From Clostridiales bacterium (lineage in GTDB: Bacteria > Bacillota > Clostridia > Oscillospirales > Oscillospiraceae), in the NCBI GenBank assembly GCA_004557735.1, contig SFFV01000004.1, positions 62,001 through 126,000 of the forward strand: a stretch of DNA of 64,000 nucleotides. Direction: 5' to 3'. The position numbers were made by a program, and so were the translations under genes. The notes under the pieces were generated by a model. That model was not told the origin of the DNA. It searched no databases and saw nothing but the letters and a program-made list of their open reading frames with translations. Below, one piece after another: positions 37,732 to 46,412 of the stretch (positions are counted from its first letter, which is position 1; each line of letters opens with the position of its first letter).

Positions 37732-38577
37732 TCAGAGGTAGTTGTCTATGCCAAGAATCCTCTCATATTCTTTAATGGAAACCATTTTATCCAGATAATC
37801 CGCCGTATTGCCGGTCGTGCGGTAATGTCGGTAGAAAGCCTTCAGCGCATGGCAAACGGCGAACATAGCGGACAGCGGACTGGTAACCATTTTGACCCCC
37901 ATACTCTCCAGTTCCTTTGCGGAATACAGATTTCCGTCATCCAGTTCGAGATGATCATAGAGAATCGGTGCATTGTCCACAGCTACGGCGACCTTTAAAA
38001 GCTCTTCTTTTGTTCGTACCATCTCCGGATAAATGAAGTCCGCCCCAGCTGCAGCAAACATTTTGCATCTGCGAATGACTTCATCAATTCCCATGCCGGG
38101 ATTGGAATCGGTTCTGGCGCATATAATGAAATTAGGATCTTTGCGCGCCTCTACCGCCGCCTTGACCTTCTCCGCCATTTCTTCCGCAGGGATGATTTTC
38201 ACGCCCGCCATCGCACCGCATTTTTTGGGTATTCCCTGATCTTCGATATGTATTCCGCTGGCACCAAGCGCTTCAAATTCGGACACGGCATATTTTACGT
38301 TATTCAGATTCCCGTATCCGTTATCACAATCGGCAAGCAGCGGAACCGACACTGCGTTTGAAATTAAATGTGCCCGCATCAACATATCGCTCATAGTTGC
38401 AATACCTATATCCGGTATGCCGTACAAGCTTGCCATAGCGCCGTTACCGGTCATATAAACCGCGTCAAAGCCGCTTTGCTCCGCAATACGCGCGCTGACA
38501 GCATCATACACTCCGGCGCACATAATGATTCCGGGACGGTTAATAAGTGCGCGAAAAGCCGCGTTTTTCTGATTCAT
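37732..38577 (-). CDS. Isocitrate lyase/PEP mutase family enzyme
   Basis: 281 residues, a complete TIM-barrel member. Motifs: CAGVYDAVSARIAEQSGFDA, LADCDNGYGN (metal aspartates), IHIEDQGIPKKCGAMAG and ICARTDSN. The family signature K-K/R-C-G-H is present except that the histidine is alanine (KKCGA); the catalytic cysteine stays. Candidate reactions are cleavage of 2-methylisocitrate, 2,3-dimethylmalate or a related C4-C7 acid to pyruvate or glyoxylate plus an acid, or an oxaloacetate-type hydrolysis. CGGAGG precedes the start. Encoded with the anion permease and RpiR regulator, it probably handles the imported acid. Confidence 0.87.
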   Translation of the reverse strand: MNQKNAAFRALINRPGIIMCAGVYDAVSARIAEQSGFDAVYMTGNGAMASLYGIPDIGIATMSDMLMRAHLISNAVSVPLLADCDNGYGNLNNVKYAVSEFEALGASGIHIEDQGIPKKCGAMAGVKIIPAEEMAEKVKAAVEARKDPNFIICARTDSNPGMGIDEVIRRCKMFAAAGADFIYPEMVRTKEELLKVAVAVDNAPILYDHLELDDGNLYSAKELESMGVKMVTSPLSAMFAVCHALKAFYRHYRTTGNTADYLDKMVSIKEYERILGIDNYL

Positions 38578-38605
38578 AAAATGAACCTCCGTTTTTGATA
38601 ATTAA

Positions 38606-38621
38606 CGAAATTGCAATTTCG
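38606..38621. promoter_or_regulatory. 16-bp perfect palindrome, probable RpiR operator
   Basis: CGAAATTGCAATTTCG lies just downstream of the -10 box and before the lyase ribosome site, the usual place for repression. Confidence 0.7.
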
Positions 38622-38627
38622 ATTTTC

Positions 38628-38657
38628 ACTATAGAAGCAAAAGAAAGCGATAGCAAC
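38628..38657 (-). promoter_or_regulatory. Promoter of the lyase-permease operon
   Basis: Minus strand: TTGCTA, 18-base spacer, TATAGT, immediately upstream of the palindrome. Confidence 0.6.
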
Positions 38658-38690
38658 GTTTTCCTCACCCCATCTTATTGATTTGATAAG

Positions 38691-38735
38691 CAGTGCCCGG
38701 CAGAATTCAAACTTTTGAATTCTGCCGGGCACTGT
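38691..38735. terminator. Long hairpin between rpiR-type gene and the lyase operon
   Basis: Near-perfect arms of about 20 bp (CAGAATTCAAA with TTTGAATTCTG at the tip, CAGTGCCC with GGGCACTG at the base). No clear T run, but the position fits the end of the regulator transcript. Confidence 0.6.
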
Positions 38736-38777
38736 CCACAAAAAATCAGCTGGGTTTTTGCTGTTTTGTATAATGTG

Positions 38778-39629
38778 TTAATATCGATTGTATCTCGTGA
38801 CCGAACTGACGTTCCCTATTTGATCCGACAGAGCTTTCCGATTTTTGGCTGTCGTAACAGCCTGAAGAATACCCAATATTGTCAGATCACAGATAAACGC
38901 CAACGGAATATACTGTATATTATCCGGCACACGCGCATTAAACGAAAGATGGATGTCAGAAATCTCCCCAAGCGGCGAATCAGGAAAACCAATAATCCCA
39001 ATCGTAGTTGCTTTATTTTTCTTCGCGATCCGCATGGCATCCACAACAATCTTTGCCGATCCGGAAAGGCACATTCCTATCGCCACATCATCCCGCGTCA
39101 AATGATTTGCCGAGGGAAGCGCGAGTCCCGGATCCGTAAAAACATAGCAAGGGATCCCCATCTGCCAAAAGACAAACTGTGCATAATACGCCGACGTAAT
39201 ATTTCCACCCTGCGCATATAAATGTACTTTTGATGCAGTGCATATTTTCTGCGCTGCAAGCTCTATTTCGCCCGGATTTAAAAGCTCTACTACATCTTTT
39301 ATTGCCCTTATATAGAAGTATTTCACTTTATCCATGGTGTCCTTGACTGAATCAGCCGGATCGAAAGGCTCCTGCGTTTTTTCCGATTCGAAAAAAGCGT
39401 CGTCATGCTTGAGCGAATACTTGAGATTGGCATAGCCGGAAAAACCGATGGACTGACAAAACCGGGTAATCGTCGCCACATCGACATTCAGTTTTCTCGC
39501 CAACTGTGTTATGGACATGGCACTGACGGCGTCTTGATTGGATTGAATAAACGAGAAAATTTTTTTATATGATTTGGGCATAGACTCTGTTAAACTGGAT
39601 ATATTGCAAAACTTGCTTTTTGGTTCCAT
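38778..39629 (-). CDS. RpiR/MurR-family transcriptional regulator
   Basis: 283 residues: N-terminal helix-turn-helix (MSITQLARKLNVDVATITRF) and C-terminal SIS sugar/phosphate-binding domain (about 125-260, VHLYAQGGNITSAYYA, IGMCLSGSAKIVVDAMR). Such regulators sense phosphosugars or related metabolites. Encoded just upstream of the lyase-permease operon on the same strand, it most likely controls it through the 16-bp palindrome. AGGAGGAG precedes the start. Base composition is AT-richer than the flanking chromosome, as in the other two island genes. Confidence 0.9.
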   Translation of the reverse strand: MEPKSKFCNISSLTESMPKSYKKIFSFIQSNQDAVSAMSITQLARKLNVDVATITRFCQSIGFSGYANLKYSLKHDDAFFESEKTQEPFDPADSVKDTMDKVKYFYIRAIKDVVELLNPGEIELAAQKICTASKVHLYAQGGNITSAYYAQFVFWQMGIPCYVFTDPGLALPSANHLTRDDVAIGMCLSGSAKIVVDAMRIAKKNKATTIGIIGFPDSPLGEISDIHLSFNARVPDNIQYIPLAFICDLTILGILQAVTTAKNRKALSDQIGNVSSVTRYNRY

Positions 39630-39680
39630 TTCTCTCCTCCTAAAACCGATGTTCTCCCAATATCACGGCCAGTTTTTATT

Positions 39681-39709
39681 ATTATAGCACACCCCGATAT
39701 CCATGGAAA
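39681..39709 (-). promoter_or_regulatory. Promoter of the RpiR-family gene
   Basis: Minus strand: TTTCCA, 17-base spacer, TATAAT. Confidence 0.55.
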
Positions 39710-39710
39710 G

Positions 39711-39731
39711 CGGGAGGACTCCTCCCGTTTT
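39711..39731 (+). terminator. Small hairpin with T run between divergent promoters
   Basis: Arms CGGGAGG and CCTCCCG, 3-base loop, then TTTT; no plus-strand gene ends here, so its role is unclear. Confidence 0.4.
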
Positions 39732-39738
39732 ACGATAC

Positions 39739-39767
39739 TTGACAGGCTCCAGCGCAGAGGCTAAAAT
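39739..39767 (+). promoter_or_regulatory. Promoter of the TraX-like gene
   Basis: TTGACA, 17-base spacer, TAAAAT. Confidence 0.75.
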
Positions 39768-39811
39768 TATTAAATTACTTCAAATTAAAACAGACTTCAG
39801 GAGGGAACCCT

Positions 39812-40567
39812 ATGCCCCTCACAGAGAAAAACCCGCTCAGCTCCAACGCCATAAAGCTCATTGCCATCGCCGCGATGACCGTCGACCACATCGCGTGGGC
39901 GGTGTTTCCGGGGTATCCGAAGGAGTTTTCCCCCCTGCTCATGCATCTCATCGGGCGCATCACCTGCCCGATCATGTGCTACTGCATCGCCGAGGGGTAT
40001 CACTACACGCGGAACATCCGCAAGTATACCGCGCGGCTCTTCATTTTCGCGCTGATCTCGCATTTCTGCTACATATATTCCTCGCACGATTTCATCGACT
40101 GGCGCTCCTTTATTCCGTTTTATTACGGCGGCGCGCTAAACCAGACGAGCGTTATGTGGTCGCTCGCGTGGGGTCTTGTGATGCTGCGCGTCGCGGAAAG
40201 CAAAAAGATCACGTCCGGCGCGGTGCGGGTTCTGCTCATTCTGCTCATCTGCCTTGTGAGCTTCCCGAGCGACTGGAGCTGCATCGCCTCGCTCTGCGTC
40301 ATGGCGTTCGGCACGAACCGCGGCGAGCTCAAAAAGCAGGGCTTCTGGCTTCTTTTCTATGTCGCGCTCTATGCGGTCGTATATTTCTTTGCCATCGACC
40401 GCGTGTACGGCATTTTGCAGATGGGCGTTGCGCTCTCGCTGCCGGTTTTGCGGCTCTATAACGGGCAGCGCGGCAAAAGCCCCGCCGTGAACCGGTTTAT
40501 GAAATGGTTCTTTTATCTTTATTACCCCGCGCATCTGCTCCTTATCGGTCTGCTGATCCACGCCTGA
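39812..40567 (+). CDS. TraX-family membrane protein
   Basis: 251 residues with about eight membrane helices. The family opening NAIKLIAIAAMTVDHIAWAV and the LIGRITCPIMCYCIAEGYHYT block are clear. TraX acetylates F pilin in plasmids, but chromosomal Firmicute members have no known substrate; acyl transfer at the membrane is the reasonable default. AGGAGGG lies 7 bases upstream of the start. A phosphohexomutase gene follows 41 bases later on the same strand. Confidence 0.88.
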   Translation: MPLTEKNPLSSNAIKLIAIAAMTVDHIAWAVFPGYPKEFSPLLMHLIGRITCPIMCYCIAEGYHYTRNIRKYTARLFIFALISHFCYIYSSHDFIDWRSFIPFYYGGALNQTSVMWSLAWGLVMLRVAESKKITSGAVRVLLILLICLVSFPSDWSCIASLCVMAFGTNRGELKKQGFWLLFYVALYAVVYFFAIDRVYGILQMGVALSLPVLRLYNGQRGKSPAVNRFMKWFFYLYYPAHLLLIGLLIHA

Positions 40568-40608
40568 CTGGGAAACTAAAACTATAAAGAGTTTGGGAGG
40601 TAGTTACG

Positions 40609-42282
40609 ATGGATGTAAACGCGCTTTACCTGCTGTGGCTGGAAAAGGCCGCCGGACGCCCGGCGCTCCGCGATGAGCTGGAGGCCATCCGCGGCGACGA
40701 TGCCGCCATCGAGGACCGGTTTTACCGCGAGCTGGAATTCGGCACCGGCGGGCTGCGCGGCGTGCTCGGCGCGGGCACGAACCGCATGAATGTTTTTACC
40801 ATCGGAAAAGCCACGCAGGGCTATGCCAATTATCTCAAAAATCACGCCGCACGTCTCTCCGTTGCCATCGCCTACGACAGCCGCACCAACTCCCGGCTCT
40901 TTGCCGAGACTGCGGCGGGTGTTTTTGCCGCGAACGGCATTCGCGTGTACATCTATCCCCGGCTGATGCCGACACCCTCGCTTTCGTTCGCGGTGCGCGA
41001 TCTTCGCTCTTGCGGCGGCGTTGTCGTCACGGCAAGTCACAATCCAGCCAAATACAACGGCTACAAGGTCTACGGTGCGGACGGCTGCCAGATCACGACG
41101 GAGGCCGCCGCAGCCATTCAGCAGGAGATCGACCGTATTGATCCCTTCGCGGATGTCCATACTCTCGATTTTGCCGAAGGGCTCGCCTCCGGCATCATCG
41201 CCTATATTGGCGAGGACACCGTGGAGCGGTATCTTGCCGCGGTATCGACAGCATCGCTTTTGCCGGAGAGCTTTTCGCGCAGCGCCTCCATCGTATACAC
41301 GCCGCTCAACGGCACAGGCATTTCCTGCGTGCCACGCTGCCTTCGCGCGCACGGTTTTACGAACATCACTATCCCGCCGGAGCAGGCGGAGCCGGACGGA
41401 AATTTTCCAACGTGCCCCTACCCCAACCCGGAGATCCGCGAAGCGCTCTCCGTCGGACTGCGTCTGGCGGAGGAAACGGGCAGCGAGCTGCTGCTCGCCA
41501 CGGACCCGGACTGCGACCGCGTCGGCGCGGCGGTGAAGACCGCCGAAGGCTGCCGGCTCATCACCGGCAACGAAATGGGCGTGCTGCTGCTCGACTTTGT
41601 CTGCCGGATGCGCCGGGCGAACGGCACGATGCCGGAACGCCCCGTGGCGGTAAAAACGATCGTCACAACGCCCATGGCGGAGAAGGTCGCCGCGCATTAC
41701 GGCGTGGAGCTGCGGAACGTGCTGACCGGGTTCAAATTCATCGGCGAGCAGATCGGGCTTCTCGAAAAGGCCGGGGAAGCCGGCCGGTACATTTTCGGCT
41801 TTGAGGAGAGCTACGGCTATCTGAGCGGCAGCTTTGTACGTGACAAGGACGCGGTGAACGCCTCGCTTCTCATCTGCGAGATGTTCGTCTGGTATAAATC
41901 GCAGGGCAAAACGCTCGCGGACGCGCTGGAAGCGCTGTACGCGCAATACGGCTTTTTTGAGACGAAGCTCCTATCCTTTACGTTTGAGGGCTCGGCAGGC
42001 TTCGCGCATATGACGGAGCTGCTCGACTCTCTCCGTCTCTCGCCCCCGGCGGAGCTGGCGGGCGAAGCCGTGCGGCAGGTCATCGACTACGACCGGGACG
42101 AAACAGGGCTTCCGCGCTCCAATGTGCTGCGCTTTGTTCTCGACGGCGGCGAAGTTGTTGTGCGTCCCTCCGGCACGGAGCCGAAGCTCAAGATCTATCT
42201 CACCGCCGCCCGGGAAAGCCGGGAGAAGAGCCGCGCCATGCTTGCCTTGCTCGAAAAGCGGCTTACCGATAGGGCAAAATAA
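40609..42282 (+). CDS. Phosphoglucomutase/phosphomannomutase (alpha-D-phosphohexomutase), long form
   Basis: 557 residues, the PgcA-type length. Motifs: FGTGGLRGVLGAGTNRMN, active-site serine loop VVTASHNPAKYNGYKVYG, metal loop ATDPDCDRVG, sugar loop GFEESYGYLSG and phosphate loop VRPSGTEPKLKIYL. It interconverts hexose 1- and 6-phosphates. GGAGG precedes ATG 40609. A second, shorter phosphohexomutase lies at 58097, so the two probably differ in sugar preference. Confidence 0.94.
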   Translation: MDVNALYLLWLEKAAGRPALRDELEAIRGDDAAIEDRFYRELEFGTGGLRGVLGAGTNRMNVFTIGKATQGYANYLKNHAARLSVAIAYDSRTNSRLFAETAAGVFAANGIRVYIYPRLMPTPSLSFAVRDLRSCGGVVVTASHNPAKYNGYKVYGADGCQITTEAAAAIQQEIDRIDPFADVHTLDFAEGLASGIIAYIGEDTVERYLAAVSTASLLPESFSRSASIVYTPLNGTGISCVPRCLRAHGFTNITIPPEQAEPDGNFPTCPYPNPEIREALSVGLRLAEETGSELLLATDPDCDRVGAAVKTAEGCRLITGNEMGVLLLDFVCRMRRANGTMPERPVAVKTIVTTPMAEKVAAHYGVELRNVLTGFKFIGEQIGLLEKAGEAGRYIFGFEESYGYLSGSFVRDKDAVNASLLICEMFVWYKSQGKTLADALEALYAQYGFFETKLLSFTFEGSAGFAHMTELLDSLRLSPPAELAGEAVRQVIDYDRDETGLPRSNVLRFVLDGGEVVVRPSGTEPKLKIYLTAARESREKSRAMLALLEKRLTDRAK

Positions 42283-42293
42283 AAGGAGTGCCT

Positions 42294-42620
42294 ATGGCAA
42301 CATCCAAAGAGTATATAGAATTTGTCTGCGAACAGCTTGAGGGCATTGAGAACGTCACCTGCCGGAAAATGTTCGGCGAATACATGGTCTATGTAAACGG
42401 GAAGCCCCTTCTGCTCGTGTGCGACAACACCGTCATGGTGAAAAAAGCGCCGGAGCTCGCGGCGCTTATGCAAGACGCGCCCGACGCCGTCCCCTACGAG
42501 GGCGCCAAGCCCCACTACCTTCTCGACATCGAAAATCGGGAGCTTGTCTGCGAGGCGATAGCGATCCTTGAGCCGGTCACGCCGCTGCCGAAAAAGCGCA
42601 CGAAAAAGAAAGCCGAATAA
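42294..42620 (+). CDS. TfoX N-terminal domain protein
   Basis: 108 residues, only the N-terminal TfoX domain: SKEYIEFVCEQLEGIENVTC, RKMFGEYMVYVNGKPLLLVC. It ends in a lysine-rich tail (PKKRTKKKAE). TfoX is a competence regulator in Proteobacteria, but single-domain forms like this are widespread and unassigned. AGGAG lies 5 bases before ATG 42294; a GTG two codons earlier overlaps the ribosome site. It follows the phosphohexomutase by 11 bases and a terminator ends the unit. Confidence 0.88.
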   Translation: MATSKEYIEFVCEQLEGIENVTCRKMFGEYMVYVNGKPLLLVCDNTVMVKKAPELAALMQDAPDAVPYEGAKPHYLLDIENRELVCEAIAILEPVTPLPKKRTKKKAE

Positions 42621-42623
42621 TTC

Positions 42624-42672
42624 CGAAATCGCCCCGCGGCCGTGAACGCACCGCCGCGGGGCGATTTCGTTT
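42624..42672 (+). terminator. Terminator after the TfoX-N gene
   Basis: Seventeen-base arms CGAAATCGCCCCGCGGC and complement, 12-base loop, then TTT. Confidence 0.8.
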
Positions 42673-42702
42673 AACAAGGATTTTACAAAAAAACCGTAGC
42701 GC

Positions 42703-42740
42703 ATTTAACATTCGTTTTGTTACGCTCATTTTGTAAATCT
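42703..42740. promoter_or_regulatory. Possible regulatory repeats before the Na/Pi cotransporter
   Basis: Minus strand shows TTTACA and GTAACA at 14-base spacing, each followed by AAA(A)nGA. The direct repeats could be an activator site such as a Pho box, but the period is not the usual 11. Confidence 0.3.
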
Positions 42741-42762
42741 TTGATCATGAAAAGGAAAAATT

Positions 42763-44529
42763 ATGGACATTTTTGACACGCTCACGATGCTCGGCGGTCT
42801 GGCGCTGTTTCTCTTCGGCATGAGCCTGATGGGGCAGGCGCTTGAACGGCGCGCCGGAGGAAAACTCCGCTCCCTGCTCGACAAAATGACCGGAAAGCCC
42901 ATCGCCGGTTTTCTCACCGGTCTCGGCGTGACCGCCGTGATCCAAAGCTCTTCCGCCACGACCGTTATGGTCGTCGGCTTTGTAAACTCCGGGCTGATGT
43001 CGCTGCGCCAGTCGATCAGCGTGATCATGGGCGCGAACGTCGGCACCACCGTAACGGCGTGGCTTTTGAGTCTCGGCGACATTGACGGCACAAGCGTTCT
43101 CGTCCGGCTGCTCAAGCCGAGCTCCTTTACGCCAATTCTCGCCGTGATCGGCATTGCCCTTTATCTTTTCTGCAAAAGCAGCCGAAAAAAGGATTCCGGC
43201 GTCATTCTCCTCGGCTTCGCCACGCTGATGTTCGGCATGGAGACGATGAGCGGCGCGGTATCGGGCCTGCGCAACGACCCCGTGTTCGTAAATCTTTTCC
43301 TTGCGTTCAAAAACCCGCTTCTCGGCGTGATAGCCGGCGCGGTGCTCACGGGCATCATTCAGTCGAGCTCGGCTTCGGTCGGTATTCTGCAGGCACTCTC
43401 CGCCACCGGCGCGGTGAGCTACGCTGCGGCGATCCCCATCATCATGGGCCAGAACATCGGCACGACCGTGACGGCGCTCCTCTCCTCCATCGGCACGAAC
43501 AAAAACGCGCGCCGCGCCGCCGCGGTGCATTTGATGTTCAACGTCATCGGCGTCGTCATTCTGCTCTCGGTATTCACGCTGGTACGCAACTTGCTCGCCC
43601 CGCCGCTGCTCGACGAGGCCGCGACCCGCTCCGGCATCGCCATTGCCCATTCGGCCTTCAACCTTCTCTGCACCGCCTTGCTCCTGCCCGCCGGAGGTCT
43701 GCTCGAAAAGCTTGCCATTCGGCTCGTGCCGGACAGCGGTAAGAAGGAACAGTGCGTGGAGCTGGACGAGCGTCTGCTCGCGACGCCGTCCCTTGCTCTG
43801 GAGCGCAGCCGCGCCGTAGCCGCGGACATGGCCGAGCATGCCGTGCGCGCGCTCAAGGATTCTCTCACCGCGATCGGCAGCTACTCCCCCGCGCTCGCCG
43901 AGCAGATCCGGCAGGACGAGGAGCTGTGCGACCATTACGAGGATATTCTCAGCACCTATCTCGTTAAGCTCAGCGCCGAGCAGATGGGCGTCGCGGAAAG
44001 CGAGGAGGCTGCCGCGCTTTTGAAATCCATCGGCGATTTTGAACGCATCTCCGACCACGCCGTCAACACGCTCGAATCCGCCGAGGAGCTGCGCGACAAA
44101 AATCTTGCGTTTTCTCCGAACGCCGTCGCCGAGTTTTCGGTGCTTGCCGGAGCGGTCAGTGAAATACTCGATCTTTCGCTCCGATGCTTTGAGAATAACG
44201 ACTGCTCTGTTGCCGCCGAGGTCGAGCCGCTCGAACAGGTCATCGACATGCTCAAGGAAACAATGCGCACGCGCCACATCCGGCGCTTGCAGCAGGGCGG
44301 ATGCAGCATCGAGCTTGGCTTTATCCTCTCCGATCTTCTCACCGGTCTCGAGCGCACGTCCGACCACTGCTCCAACATCGCCGGGTGCGTCATCGACACG
44401 GCGCAGCACAATCTCAATCTCCATGAGTCGCTGCGCGCCACGCGCCTCGAGAGCGCCGACTTCCTCCGCGAGTTTAACCGCTATGCGCGCAAATACGCGC
44501 TTCCTGCGCCTGCGGCGGTCACTGACTGA
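42763..44529 (+). CDS. Na+/phosphate cotransporter family protein with PhoU-like C-terminus
   Basis: 588 residues. Residues 1-310 contain the two NptA/SLC34 repeats with GVTAVIQSSSATTVMVVGF and TGIIQSSSASVGILQAL, each in helical hairpins. The rest (about 330-580) is helical and PhoU-like, with EAAALLKSIGDFERISDHA and GLERTSDHCSNIA. It probably imports phosphate with sodium or regulates phosphate uptake. The start follows AAAAGGA. It stands alone, without pst genes, in this window. Confidence 0.92.
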   Translation: MDIFDTLTMLGGLALFLFGMSLMGQALERRAGGKLRSLLDKMTGKPIAGFLTGLGVTAVIQSSSATTVMVVGFVNSGLMSLRQSISVIMGANVGTTVTAWLLSLGDIDGTSVLVRLLKPSSFTPILAVIGIALYLFCKSSRKKDSGVILLGFATLMFGMETMSGAVSGLRNDPVFVNLFLAFKNPLLGVIAGAVLTGIIQSSSASVGILQALSATGAVSYAAAIPIIMGQNIGTTVTALLSSIGTNKNARRAAAVHLMFNVIGVVILLSVFTLVRNLLAPPLLDEAATRSGIAIAHSAFNLLCTALLLPAGGLLEKLAIRLVPDSGKKEQCVELDERLLATPSLALERSRAVAADMAEHAVRALKDSLTAIGSYSPALAEQIRQDEELCDHYEDILSTYLVKLSAEQMGVAESEEAAALLKSIGDFERISDHAVNTLESAEELRDKNLAFSPNAVAEFSVLAGAVSEILDLSLRCFENNDCSVAAEVEPLEQVIDMLKETMRTRHIRRLQQGGCSIELGFILSDLLTGLERTSDHCSNIAGCVIDTAQHNLNLHESLRATRLESADFLREFNRYARKYALPAPAAVTD

Positions 44530-44612
44530 GTCACTTTCCCTTCCTCCGGCAGCGTCGCTTCGTCTTTATGACAGCGGCGCTGTCTTTTTGCGGAAGAGCC
44601 GCCCGTTTTATG

Positions 44613-44641
44613 TTGCTTTTTCCGGATTCCAATGGTATACT
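44613..44641 (+). promoter_or_regulatory. Promoter of the TetR-family gene
   Basis: TTGCTT, 17-base spacer, TATACT. Confidence 0.6.
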
Positions 44642-44674
44642 CACGGCATCTTTTCCCCGAAAGGAGTGGTTGCT

Positions 44675-45370
44675 ATGGTTATCACGAGTGCCAGTCTGCC
44701 CGCCAAACGAAGAATTCTTACCGTATGCGTCAAGCTGTTTTTGGAAAAGGGCTACAAGAAAACGACGGTTGCCGAGATCGTGCGGAAGGCCGATGTCTCC
44801 AACAGTACGTTCCAGAACATTTTCCGCGCCAAGGACGGCGTGCTTACCGAACTCGTGGAGTTCATGTTCGGCAACCAGTTCAGCATGGCCAGACGTATTG
44901 CCGACGTGAACCTCCCGCCGGTTTTCATATACGCCGTGGAGACCGCCATACAGCTCACGCTCACCGAGCTCAACGAGAATCTGCGCGAGATCTACACCCA
45001 GGCATACACCCAGAACGAGGCGTCGGAATACATTTTCCGCCGGACGGCGAAGGAGCTGCACGCCATTTTCGGCATCTACCACCCGGAAATGACCGAGCGG
45101 GATTTTTATATTATGGAGCTTGGTTCGGCCGGGATCATGCGCGGGTACATGGTGCACCCCTGCTCTGAGGATTTCCCGCTCGAAGAAAAGCTCGACGCCT
45201 TTCTCCGGCTGAGTCTGAGCGGCTTCGGCGTCCCGGCAGAGGAGATCGAGCACGTCGTGCAGATCATCCGCTCGCTCGACATGCGCGCTATCGCGCAGGA
45301 CGTTATGCAGGAGCTGTTCCACGCGCTTGAAATGCACTACGCCTTCTCTCTGAATCCCTCGGAAGCCTGA
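44675..45370 (+). CDS. TetR-family transcriptional regulator
   Basis: 231 residues. The N-terminal helix-turn-helix reads LFLEKGYKKTTVAEIVRKAD then VSNSTFQNIFRAKDGVL. The C-terminal ligand domain is helical and unassigned. Start ATG 44675 follows AAAGGAG; the open frame upstream is a shadow of the phosphate transporter gene. No divergent or downstream partner gene is adjacent on this strand, so its target is unknown. Confidence 0.92.
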   Translation: MVITSASLPAKRRILTVCVKLFLEKGYKKTTVAEIVRKADVSNSTFQNIFRAKDGVLTELVEFMFGNQFSMARRIADVNLPPVFIYAVETAIQLTLTELNENLREIYTQAYTQNEASEYIFRRTAKELHAIFGIYHPEMTERDFYIMELGSAGIMRGYMVHPCSEDFPLEEKLDAFLRLSLSGFGVPAEEIEHVVQIIRSLDMRAIAQDVMQELFHALEMHYAFSLNPSEA

Positions 45371-45505
45371 ATCTTTATTTTCCGGCAGGACGCCGGCGGC
45401 CGGGGACGGTTCCGGGACCATTCTCCGGGAAAGCCCCGCGGCGACGGGCGCCGACGATGATCCCACGGCAAAGCAGATCGATAAGGTTTATCAACGGATA
45501 TGCAT

Positions 45506-45539
45506 CAAATGCCCCGAAGAAGCATCTTCGGGGCATTTG
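45506..45539. terminator. Shared terminator between tetR gene and sugar permease operon
   Basis: Perfect 15-bp arms CAAATGCCCCGAAGA and complement, 4-base loop; followed by a TTATGTAAAC motif read on the minus strand. Confidence 0.8.
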
Positions 45540-45553
45540 GTTTACATAATTTT

Positions 45554-46399
45554 TCAGCCTTTGAGACCGCCGGCCTGCAGGCCGGAGACAAAGTATTTCT
45601 GGCAGAGGATGAATACGATAAGCACCGGCACGAGGCTCGCCACGGACATGGCGAACACATAGCCCCACTGCGTAAACTGGTGCTGGCCGAAAAAGCCGGA
45701 GATGGCGATCGGCAGCGTGCGTATGGCGTTATCGTTGATAACGGTCATCGCCCATGTGAATTCCTCCCACGCGGTGAGGAAGTTGAAGATGCTCACCGAC
45801 GCGATGGCAGGACTGGCCAGCGGCAGTATGATGCGGAAGAACACCGTGAATACGCTCCCGCCGTCGGCATACGCCGCCTCGTCAAACTCCCGCGGGATGC
45901 CCTCGATGTAGCTTTTGATCATGAACGTGGAAAACGGAATGACCCACGCGACATAGAACGGGATCAGTCCCGCGAGGCTGTTTGTAATACCGAAAAACGA
46001 CGCGAGCTGGAACTGCGGGATGATGAGCGTCGTACCCGGGATGATCATCATGCCGATGACAAGCGCGAACAGCAGCTTCTTTCCCGGAAACTCAAAGCGT
46101 GCCAGACAGTACGCTAACGCCGTGGCGATGACCGCCGCAAGGACGATCGTGATGACGGCCACAATGACGCTGTTGAGAAAATTCAGGTAAAACTTCTCCT
46201 GCGCGAAAATGTACCGGTAGTTTTCCAGCGTGATCTCGCCGAGCTTGGGGAAGAAGTGCGGCGGGAACTCGTAGAGCGCGCCGTTCGGCCGGAGCGAGGT
46301 GGACAGCATATAGATCATCGGCATGACCGACACCGCGCCGCCGAGAAGAAGGAGGATATACCGGAGCGCCAGACTCCAGCGTCTTTTTCTGCTTTTCAT
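45554..46399 (-). CDS. ABC sugar permease, MalG/LacG type
   Basis: 281 residues, six membrane helices, last gene of the maltodextrin-type operon. The cytoplasmic EAA loop is EFDEAAYADGGSVFTVFFRIILP, which docks on the ATPase. No ATPase gene is present in the operon, so it likely uses a shared MsiK-like ATPase encoded elsewhere, as is usual in Firmicutes. Upstream permease stop is 13 bases away. Confidence 0.93.
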   Translation of the reverse strand: MKSRKRRWSLALRYILLLLGGAVSVMPMIYMLSTSLRPNGALYEFPPHFFPKLGEITLENYRYIFAQEKFYLNFLNSVIVAVITIVLAAVIATALAYCLARFEFPGKKLLFALVIGMMIIPGTTLIIPQFQLASFFGITNSLAGLIPFYVAWVIPFSTFMIKSYIEGIPREFDEAAYADGGSVFTVFFRIILPLASPAIASVSIFNFLTAWEEFTWAMTVINDNAIRTLPIAISGFFGQHQFTQWGYVFAMSVASLVPVLIVFILCQKYFVSGLQAGGLKG

Positions 46400-46412
46400 C
46401 TTCTCCCCTCCC

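Noticed and set aside
44039..44674. Upstream extension of the TetR-family frame to 44039
   Set aside because: It lies inside the phosphate transporter gene in another frame; ATG 44675 has a ribosome site and gives the normal TetR length.
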